Origin: an uncultured Lachnospiraceae bacterium
Lineage (GTDB): Bacteria; Bacillota; Clostridia; Lachnospirales; Lachnospiraceae
Length of the DNA stretch: 39,434 nucleotides
Direction: 5' to 3'
Assembly: GCA_947175175.1 (NCBI GenBank)
Contig: CAMWLV010000013.1
Location: forward strand, 1-39,434
In this document: positions 16,035-22,668 of the stretch, piece by piece
How the letters are laid out: every line of letters begins with the position of its first letter
Position numbering within the stretch: the first letter of the stretch is position 1
Program-made: the position numbers and the translations under genes
The notes under the pieces: generated by a model
The model's database searches: none
What the model was told of the DNA's origin: nothing
The model's input: only the letters and a program-made list of their open reading frames with translations

Positions 16035-17717
16035 TCAATCATCGCTGTACTGGAAACGTACACGCTTTTCTTTGCAGTATTCCTCTGCTTTGCTCCCTTT
16101 AGGACAGTACACAACTGCTTTAGGACAGTAGTCGAAAATTTCGTATTTGCTGATACCTATTAACATAGTGTTCAGACGCTGAACAGATTTTGGGATTCTA
16201 ATCTCCTGCAGATTGTCACAATTCCAAAATACACACTGGTCTATCTCAAGAACACCCTCACAGACACACACCTTTTCAAGTTTCCTACAATAAGAAAATG
16301 CATCTTTCCCGATTTTCTTTACCGTTCCGGGAATGGTAATTTGTTTCAGGGAAGTACATTTATCAAATGCGTACGCATCAATTTCCTTAACACCTTTTGG
16401 AATGGAAATATCTTTCAATGCCTGCATATCAGAGAAAGCATACTGTCCAATATATTGCAGTGTGTCTGGCAGTATGATCTTTGTAATCCGGTTATGCTGC
16501 TCTGTTTGCTCCGTTGTTACTTTGGGATTTGAATAATCTGCAGCAAATGCCCCCTTTCCAATACCTGTAACAATCCCTTTTCCTATCTTTTCCGGAACCG
16601 TGACCTCGGTATCTGTGCCTTTATAGTTGGTGATCAGCAGCGTTCCGTCCTCCCTTTTCCTATAGCTCCATATCTTCTTTAACGCGGCGACAGAATCCGG
16701 TGCTACATTCAGCTCGCGCATCATCTTTTTCTCCGCTTTTTTCTGTTCCACGGCAAAATCAGCCGTGCGGTTTTTGTAGTCAAGCAGCCAGGCCAGCGAC
16801 TCCGTTTTGCCGTTTTCTGAAGCATATGCAATCATCTCGTCACGTTTCTTCGGTGTCGCAATCCAGTTTTCCCTCTCAATTACTGGCAGGACTTCCGCAG
16901 CATCAATCTCAATCAGACCGCGTATGATCTGATATTTTTTCATCTTCTCCTGCGTAAAGTGAGCGAGGAAAAATTCAAATACTTTGACATCATAAAAGCG
17001 TTTTTTCGTAATCTCATAGAGATTCTCCGTAAAGCGAAACAGCCTTCCGTCCAATTCTGCGGCAAGCTGCTGCATGACCGTAAAGTAATCCGCATCGGAA
17101 AGACGCTGTGTCATAGCAATATACTCCAGCCAATATGCGTCCATCGCTGCATCGACGTCCGTAATCGTATGAACGCGAATCCCGGAGATTCGAACACCAT
17201 ATCGTTTCAATTCCTCCACAATGACAGTGTCCCCAAAATAAATCGCATAATAAAGCATTTCTTCCGGGTGAAAGGATATCTTTTCCCTGTTCTCCAACAG
17301 ACATTTCAATACATTGATACGTCTGTCGTCTGAAAGAAATTCCAGCGGCTCTCCCGTCTCTCTTTCCGCGCTATGACTCAGCGTCATTCCCTTAAAACAA
17401 TATGCCCCTCTTAAATCTTCATCAAAAACCTTCAGCAGATACAGGGAATAATTCGTGCGGTAATTGCCACACTTTCGACCGATATAACAATTGTATGTCT
17501 CCTCAATTCTCCTCTTTGAAGGGAAATCAAAGGAAGCGCCCTTTTGAATCAAAGCCCCTGCCACATCAAGCCCACGGAACCGGCACGCCAGTCCCAGCGC
17601 CGGCGCCGACATTTCCACCTCACCAAGTTCCTCATAAATTTTTAAAAGCTCCTCGACAGAGCCATTGATCACCGCCTGCTGCAGCCGCGCGGCTTTTTCT
17701 TCCTGTGCAATCTCCAT
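16035..17717 (-). CDS. Ankyrin-like/BspA-type LRR protein, paralogue with 4 repeats
   Basis: This 560-residue protein is the first of the four paralogues in transcription order and directly follows the VWA-like gene (15-base gap, with a GGGGGAG ribosome site in it). It begins MEIAQEEKAARLQQAV with ALGLACRFRGLDVAGALIQKG, then the shared helical middle region (KKRDEMIAYASENGKTES). Four LRR_5 repeats run from about residue 420 to 515, and the cap is YCPKGSKAEEYCKEK. Large parts of the N-terminal and middle modules are close to those of the next two genes, so the array arose by recent tandem duplication. No signal peptide or membrane segment is seen. The ligand is unknown. Confidence 0.75.
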   Translation of the reverse strand: MEIAQEEKAARLQQAVINGSVEELLKIYEELGEVEMSAPALGLACRFRGLDVAGALIQKGASFDFPSKRRIEETYNCYIGRKCGNYRTNYSLYLLKVFDEDLRGAYCFKGMTLSHSAERETGEPLEFLSDDRRINVLKCLLENREKISFHPEEMLYYAIYFGDTVIVEELKRYGVRISGIRVHTITDVDAAMDAYWLEYIAMTQRLSDADYFTVMQQLAAELDGRLFRFTENLYEITKKRFYDVKVFEFFLAHFTQEKMKKYQIIRGLIEIDAAEVLPVIERENWIATPKKRDEMIAYASENGKTESLAWLLDYKNRTADFAVEQKKAEKKMMRELNVAPDSVAALKKIWSYRKREDGTLLITNYKGTDTEVTVPEKIGKGIVTGIGKGAFAADYSNPKVTTEQTEQHNRITKIILPDTLQYIGQYAFSDMQALKDISIPKGVKEIDAYAFDKCTSLKQITIPGTVKKIGKDAFSYCRKLEKVCVCEGVLEIDQCVFWNCDNLQEIRIPKSVQRLNTMLIGISKYEIFDYCPKAVVYCPKGSKAEEYCKEKRVRFQYSDD

Positions 17718-17732
17718 ACTCTTCTCCCCCTC

Positions 17733-19097
17733 TCAGATCTCGTCGCTTCTGAGCACTAATTTCATTGCCCATGACGGTACGTCATAATTATTAAAGGAAT
17801 CTTCAATAAATACAAATGCAGTATCATAAGGCGGTTTCTTTTGCGGAAATACGCCACATCCATCCGTAAAATAGATCAGACCTTTCAGATTTTCAAACTC
17901 GTGATTGTCCACCATCGTATTGACATGCTCAAACACAGGTCGGAAATCCGTTCCTCCCAGCCCGTGAAGCTTCATTTTCTTTAGGTAAGCGTCAAACTCC
18001 TCCTGTGATGTGATCTTCGCGTCCTCCTGAATGACTGTGTCGCACTGGATAATGTGCAGGTTGATCTTGGTAAAAAAGCTTTCCGTGCTCTTGAGAATGT
18101 TATATGTTTTCTGCACAAAGGTCTGTACCAGTTCACCCGATGTCGAACCAGATGTGTCGATCGCAACCACAAATTCCCGTATGCGCTTTACTTCCTTGTA
18201 TTCAAGCGGCTCGATCAGGGGCATATCCTCATACAGCTGCAGTCCGTAAGTGTAAAAATTATAGTCAAATTCATCCGGATTGAGCTTCATCACCTCTCCC
18301 CTGACGGCAAATTTTTTGAGAAATTCCGTGTAATCATAGCGCTCCCTGTTCACTTCCCGTAAGTTCTGCGTCAGCAGTCCTGTCTCGGTTCCCCTGCTCT
18401 TGACAAACACTTCCAATTCTGTCTGCATGCGCAGCGCAATGCCCGCCCAGCCTTCCACGAGCAGGATTCGATTGACCGGAATGAGCGCACCTCCGTCAAA
18501 TCCGCCATAGAGCCCCAGCTTTTTCTTCTGTTCTTCCGTCAGATACCAGAGAAAATGATCATCTCCCTTGAATAATAATGACAGTCTTTCTACCAAGTCA
18601 TCGGAAAGCTTCTCACTTAAAAAATAGCTGTAAATTTTTTCCGCGGAAATGGTCTGGATCTTCTTCTTAAAGAGGTCGAAAAACTGAATCTGCTCTTTGG
18701 CTTTCTTGATATTCAGGTAACTCAGCTCCAGATCATTGATCGCACTCTCCACCGCAATATCACACGCCAGATTCCACATATCCTGATTTACAAGGGTGTT
18801 TACAAAAAAATGCTTGAAAACACAATGCAGTACCGTATGAAGAAAATTGCGTATGGGAAGGTTTTCATCCAGCATGTAAGCTTTCAGAATATGTTCCGGA
18901 TCATAGATATAGATCTCCCCGTCGCTTGCCGTAAAAGGCGTTAATTCAGGTTTCGGGGAAATTTTGAATTGATTGAGCGACATATCCATGAACCGCATAT
19001 TGACCAGCAGCTTGTTCTTTGACATCTGGAGAATCTCAGCCGCTATTTTTTCTGTTTTTTTCTGTTTTTCCTGATCAAATTCTTTTTCGTTTGACAA
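17733..19097 (-). CDS. VWA-like DUF2201 protein (degenerate metallopeptidase plus VWA-like domain)
   Basis: This 454-residue protein is the head of the operon. Its N-terminal region matches the putative metallopeptidase part of DUF2201, but the expected HExxH is HTVLH (about 87-91) with a further His at 96. The catalytic Glu is therefore replaced by Thr, and peptidase activity is doubtful. The C-terminal VWA-like domain has a MIDAS-like DTSGS (about 314-318), GGTDFRP (about 381-387) and YFTDGCG (about 409-415), so metal binding should be intact. Such proteins commonly pair with MoxR ATPases, one of which ends this operon. The start is an unusual TTG at 19097 with GAGG about 11 bases upstream; no nearby in-frame ATG fits. 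Confidence 0.8.
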   Translation of the reverse strand: MSNEKEFDQEKQKKTEKIAAEILQMSKNKLLVNMRFMDMSLNQFKISPKPELTPFTASDGEIYIYDPEHILKAYMLDENLPIRNFLHTVLHCVFKHFFVNTLVNQDMWNLACDIAVESAINDLELSYLNIKKAKEQIQFFDLFKKKIQTISAEKIYSYFLSEKLSDDLVERLSLLFKGDDHFLWYLTEEQKKKLGLYGGFDGGALIPVNRILLVEGWAGIALRMQTELEVFVKSRGTETGLLTQNLREVNRERYDYTEFLKKFAVRGEVMKLNPDEFDYNFYTYGLQLYEDMPLIEPLEYKEVKRIREFVVAIDTSGSTSGELVQTFVQKTYNILKSTESFFTKINLHIIQCDTVIQEDAKITSQEEFDAYLKKMKLHGLGGTDFRPVFEHVNTMVDNHEFENLKGLIYFTDGCGVFPQKKPPYDTAFVFIEDSFNNYDVPSWAMKLVLRSDEI

Positions 19098-19150
19098 TTT
19101 ATTATTACCTCGTTTAAAAATCTTTCAATAAATTTTGTATTCCAAATTTT

Positions 19151-19179
19151 ATTTTACGCCTCCACACTATCACCGTCAA
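19151..19179 (-). promoter_or_regulatory. Promoter of the VWA/LRR/MoxR operon
   Basis: On the minus strand, TTGACG (19174-19179) is followed by a 17-base spacer and TAAAAT (19151-19156). This leaves a leader of about 45 bases before the TTG start at 19097. No other convincing promoter was found between the genes of the operon. Confidence 0.6.
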
Positions 19180-19205
19180 GGCTTTCCACCAGAGGAATTC
19201 GAGAC

Positions 19206-19247
19206 AAAAAGCACGATACCCGCCAAAAACGAATACCGTGCTTTTTT
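19206..19247 (-). terminator. Terminator after the lipoprotein gene
   Basis: A 10-bp perfect stem, AAAAAGCACG (19206-19215) with CGTGCTTTTT (19237-19246), closes a 21-base loop that adds two further pairs. Runs of A and T on both sides make it potentially bidirectional. It separates the lipoprotein gene from the VWA operon promoter. Confidence 0.75.
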
Positions 19248-19288
19248 AGCTTTGTTTTAAACAAATGTTTATTGTAATATTCCTGTAA

Positions 19289-20476
19289 TTATTCGGCAAA
19301 ATCCATCAGGATATCATCAATCTCATCCCATGCTTCCTGCTCGACAATACCATCCTCGAGATCAATTCTATAGGACTTTATAATCGGTTCCCGATAGGAA
19401 ATCTCATCTACTTTGGCACTGACTGCGTCCAGCATACCCTGTGCATATTCATCTCCCTCAAGACCACTCTCTGCCACTGCCTGAATGTCATCTATGATAA
19501 TATCAACAAAATTTGTCGGATACATTGTAATCTCGAAACTTCCCCGGAGCGCGCCGTCATCTAAGTCGACAACGGGATCATCCCATTTGAATTTAGCAAG
19601 AATTGCTTTGGATACATCATAGAAACCTGTTAAAATTCCCTCATCGACCGTCTGAGAATCAATATCCAGGAAATACATCAGGTTCTGCGCATAATAATCC
19701 ACTTCGGAGTCATACAGTTCCTGCGCCCCTTCCATGGTATCAAATTTATTTTCTACATAAGTATCAAATTCACCGTAAAAACTTGCCTTTAATGCATCAT
19801 TGATAAACTGTACACACTCTTCGGCATTGGTCACAGAGCCCCAGTTCGAATCAGCCAATCCATATGATACCCTCGTGACTTTGTCAGACAATATAAAAAT
19901 CTCTACAACAATATCAAGACCATCGCTGTTCGTATAATAATAGCAAAGAGACTCGCTGTCTTCCTCCTGTGGCTCACCATAAGCATTGACCACATCCTCT
20001 TTCGTACTCTTACAATTAATTCCGCCTGGCAGTATGACCTCCAGTGATTTTTTGCCATCAAATACGTTTACAGAAAGATACGAAACTGTAGCCTCCTCAA
20101 TCTTTTTCGGGTCACTTTCGAAATTGATAGCACACATTCTGACATATTCCGAATCCCGCTCATCACTGAATACCTCAAACTGGGTCGATTCTACATTATT
20201 CTCCAACGTAAAAGTATTGATATTCTCATAATTTCTGGAAATATGCCATCCGTTATTTGTCCAGTCTGACATTGCTGACGGGAAGGAGTACTTCACCCCA
20301 TCAATCAGCAATTCCCCACTCTCCAGCTTATCGCTGATGGAAACTCCTGACTTTTCATTGGAGGTCGCTGCCGTTCCATTGACAGCCAATCCGTTGTCTG
20401 CTTTTCCCAAACCGCCGCATGCTGTTATCTGTAGACATAAAGCAGTACACAAACCAATTAATACCAACTTTTTCAT
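19289..20476 (-). CDS. Lipoprotein of unknown function (DUF5105-like C-terminal part)
   Basis: This 395-residue protein has a lipoprotein signal: MKK, a hydrophobic run and lipobox ITAC with the lipidated Cys at 20. A Gly/Ala/Ser/Asn-rich linker follows. A first domain of roughly 50-200 holds VKYSFPSAMSDWTNNGW and a CKSTKEDVVNAYGEP stretch, reminiscent of small outer-face beta domains. A second, helical domain (DALKASFYGEFDTYVENKF, then YYAQNLMYFLDI) resembles DUF5105-type lipoprotein domains. The protein is strongly acidic and should be anchored to the outer face of the membrane. The role is unknown. It has its own consensus promoter and terminator, so it is monocistronic. GAGGGG lies 9 bases before the ATG. 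Confidence 0.7.
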   Translation of the reverse strand: MKKLVLIGLCTALCLQITACGGLGKADNGLAVNGTAATSNEKSGVSISDKLESGELLIDGVKYSFPSAMSDWTNNGWHISRNYENINTFTLENNVESTQFEVFSDERDSEYVRMCAINFESDPKKIEEATVSYLSVNVFDGKKSLEVILPGGINCKSTKEDVVNAYGEPQEEDSESLCYYYTNSDGLDIVVEIFILSDKVTRVSYGLADSNWGSVTNAEECVQFINDALKASFYGEFDTYVENKFDTMEGAQELYDSEVDYYAQNLMYFLDIDSQTVDEGILTGFYDVSKAILAKFKWDDPVVDLDDGALRGSFEITMYPTNFVDIIIDDIQAVAESGLEGDEYAQGMLDAVSAKVDEISYREPIIKSYRIDLEDGIVEQEAWDEIDDILMDFAE

Positions 20477-20513
20477 TGTTTTAATCCCCTCTCTTTAAAC
20501 CTTTGTTAATGCG

Positions 20514-20527
20514 TGTAAACGTTAAAA
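20514..20527 (+). promoter_or_regulatory. Possible cre site at the lipoprotein promoter
   Basis: TGTAAACGTTAAAA fits the CcpA site consensus at all but one conserved position (A instead of C near the 3' end). It lies directly downstream of the -10 box, around the expected transcription start, a place where CcpA would repress. Confidence 0.35.
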
Positions 20528-20556
20528 ATTATATTCCATGTACCGAATTCTGTCAA
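20528..20556 (-). promoter_or_regulatory. Consensus promoter of the lipoprotein gene
   Basis: On the minus strand, TTGACA (20551-20556), a 17-base spacer and TATAAT (20528-20533) match the sigma-A consensus at all twelve positions. The leader is about 45 bases. Confidence 0.85.
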
Positions 20557-20595
20557 TATAAAAAAAGTGAAATCTTATTAAAACTTGTTAAAATA

Positions 20596-22587
20596 TTATT
20601 CAATGTCTCTCCCCTCTTGATTTGGTTCTTTTGCAAAAAACCGGTGTATCTCCTCTGCCACATTTGCCGTAATTCCTGGCACATCGGAGATTTGGGTGAC
20701 ATCTGCGGCTCGAAGCTCCTCAATCGACTTAAAGTACTTCATCAGCGCCTTCCTGCGGCTTGGTCCCACACCTGGTATCTCATCAAGAACAGAGTGCACC
20801 TGCGCCTTGCTCCGGAGTGACCGGTGATATGTAATCGCAAAGCGGTGTGCCTCGTCCTGTATGCGTGTGATCAGCTTAAAGCCCTCGCTGTGTGTATCGA
20901 TTGGCAGTTCTACATTGTTAAAATACAACCCTCTCGTGCGATGGTTGTCATCCTTTACCATACCACAGACCGGAATGCTGATGCCAAGTTCCTCCAATAC
21001 CTGCAGTGCAATATTGACCTGACCGCGCCCACCGTCCATTAACAGCAGATCCGGAAATTTCGTAAAACTTCCAAAATCCTCCCCGACACTGTTCTCATCA
21101 AGTTTCATCTCTTCCCGCTCATTAAGACCATGTTGAAAACGCCTTGTCAGGACTTCATGCATGCAGGCATAGTCGTCTGGTCCTGCGACAGTCTTCATTC
21201 GGAACTTCCTGTAATCACTGCGCTTAGGTTTTCCTTTCTCATACACGACCATAGAACCCACATTTGCAAAACCACTGGTATTTGAGATGTCGAATGCTTC
21301 CATGCGCGTCAGCGGACTAATACCGAGAATTTCCTCAATCTCCTTCACCGCACCGATGGTTCTGCCCTCCTCGCGTTTAATACGCTCTCTGTCCTGACTT
21401 AAGACAAGCTGGGCATTCCTTGCCGCCAGGTCCACAAGCCGTTCCTTAGAACCTTTTAATGGTACTCTCAAATGAACGCGCGCTCCCTTTCTGCTCGTCA
21501 GCCAACGCTCCACGAGCTCCATATCCTCAATTGCTTCCTGAAGCATGATTTCTCTTGGTATAAACGGCGTTCCCGCATAAAACTGTTTCACAAAACTCGT
21601 CAGAATATTATCTGCCGTCAGTTCCTCAACCTGAGTCATATAAAAGTGTTCCCTGCCGATCAGCTTTCCGTTTCGCAGAAAAAATACCTGCACGACAGTC
21701 TCGTTTCCATCAATTGCAAGTGCAATAATATCTTTGTCCTCTCCCACATTGTCTGACATCTTCTGCGTCTCACTGACTTTTTTGACACTCTCAATCAGGT
21801 CTCGGTATTTGATTGCCTCCTCGAAATCCATCTTTTCTGAAGCCTGCTGCATCTTCTCCTTCAATTCTTTGATAATTGGCTGCTGTTTTCCATTCAGGAA
21901 ATCAATCGCCATGTCAATCCGCTGTCCGTACTCCTCCTTGGGGATATTCCCCTGACAGGGCGCACAGCACTGACCAATATGATGATTCAGGCAAGGCCGC
22001 TCCTTACCGCAGTCCCGCGGCAGTTTTCTGTTGCACGTCCGCAGCTGATAGAGCTTATTGATCAAGTCAATGCTCTCCTTTACGCCGCCATTGGTAAAAG
22101 GTCCAAAATACTTTGCCTTATCCTTTTTCATCTGACGCACGGACATAACACGCGGAAAATCTTCACCAAGTGTCACTTTAATATAAGGATAGGTCTTGTC
22201 ATCCTTCAACAATGTATTGTATTTGGGGGAGTATTCCTTGATCAGATTGTTTTCCAGCACCAGGGCTTCCAGCTCGGAATCCGTCACAATGTACTCAAAC
22301 CGTGCAATCAGGGAGACCATTTTATCGATCTGCGGTCCGCGCCCGATATTTTCCTTAAAATAAGAGCGCACCCTGTTGTGCAGGTTCTTTGCCTTTCCCA
22401 CGTAAAGAATTGTGTCGTCCACATCATGCATGATATATACACCTGGTTTATTGGGAAGTTTGCGAAGCTCTTCTTTCACGTCAAATTCATTTGATTCGGA
22501 CTCCTTGAGCGCTTTTTCCTTGTTCTCCGGATCTTTTATTGCTGGTTCTTCCATTTTTATCTCAACCTCCTGTGTTGTGTTCGGCAT
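20596..22587 (-). CDS. uvrC: Excinuclease ABC subunit C
   Basis: UvrC makes both incisions in nucleotide excision repair together with UvrA and UvrB. This 663-residue protein has a GIY-YIG nuclease (KPGVYIMHD near 47-55, then [18 protein letters not shown]) and a four-Cys region (CNRKLPRDC...[13 protein letters not shown]). A UVR motif ([14 protein letters not shown], about 252-265), the RNase H-like C-terminal nuclease ([22 protein letters not shown]) and two terminal helix-hairpin-helix motifs ([25 protein letters not shown]) follow. It is slightly long because of a charged N-terminal extension of about 35 residues. AAGGGGG lies 8 bases before the ATG. It follows ftsH by 81 bases containing a perfect hairpin. 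Confidence 0.97.
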   Translation of the reverse strand: MPNTTQEVEIKMEEPAIKDPENKEKALKESESNEFDVKEELRKLPNKPGVYIMHDVDDTILYVGKAKNLHNRVRSYFKENIGRGPQIDKMVSLIARFEYIVTDSELEALVLENNLIKEYSPKYNTLLKDDKTYPYIKVTLGEDFPRVMSVRQMKKDKAKYFGPFTNGGVKESIDLINKLYQLRTCNRKLPRDCGKERPCLNHHIGQCCAPCQGNIPKEEYGQRIDMAIDFLNGKQQPIIKELKEKMQQASEKMDFEEAIKYRDLIESVKKVSETQKMSDNVGEDKDIIALAIDGNETVVQVFFLRNGKLIGREHFYMTQVEELTADNILTSFVKQFYAGTPFIPREIMLQEAIEDMELVERWLTSRKGARVHLRVPLKGSKERLVDLAARNAQLVLSQDRERIKREEGRTIGAVKEIEEILGISPLTRMEAFDISNTSGFANVGSMVVYEKGKPKRSDYRKFRMKTVAGPDDYACMHEVLTRRFQHGLNEREEMKLDENSVGEDFGSFTKFPDLLLMDGGRGQVNIALQVLEELGISIPVCGMVKDDNHRTRGLYFNNVELPIDTHSEGFKLITRIQDEAHRFAITYHRSLRSKAQVHSVLDEIPGVGPSRRKALMKYFKSIEELRAADVTQISDVPGITANVAEEIHRFFAKEPNQEGRDIE

Positions 22588-22620
22588 CTCTATATCCCCC
22601 TTTTCTCATCAATTGTGCAC

Positions 22621-22659
22621 ATAGAGGGAGTACACGCTTCCTATGTGTACTCCCTCTAT
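22621..22659 (-). other. Perfect 15-bp hairpin between ftsH and uvrC
   Basis: The arms 22621-22635 and 22645-22659 are exact inverted complements (outer ATAGAGGGAG) around a 9-base loop. No T run follows on either strand, so it is not a standard intrinsic terminator. It lies in the ftsH-uvrC spacer, close to the uvrC ribosome site, and may act as an mRNA processing or stability element. Confidence 0.6.
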
Positions 22660-22668
22660 ATTCTAAAC

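Noticed and set aside
10328-17717. Regular 69-bp periodicity that could suggest a DNA repeat array or CRISPR
   Set aside because: The period is explained by 23-residue LRR codons within long open frames, with no constant repeat or spacer pattern.
10328-17717. BspA-type surface adhesins
   Set aside because: None of the four proteins has a signal peptide, membrane anchor or sorting motif, and they are embedded in a cytosolic MoxR/VWA operon.
22621-22659. Intrinsic terminator between ftsH and uvrC
   Set aside because: The stem is perfect, but no T tract follows on either strand, so it is listed only as a hairpin.
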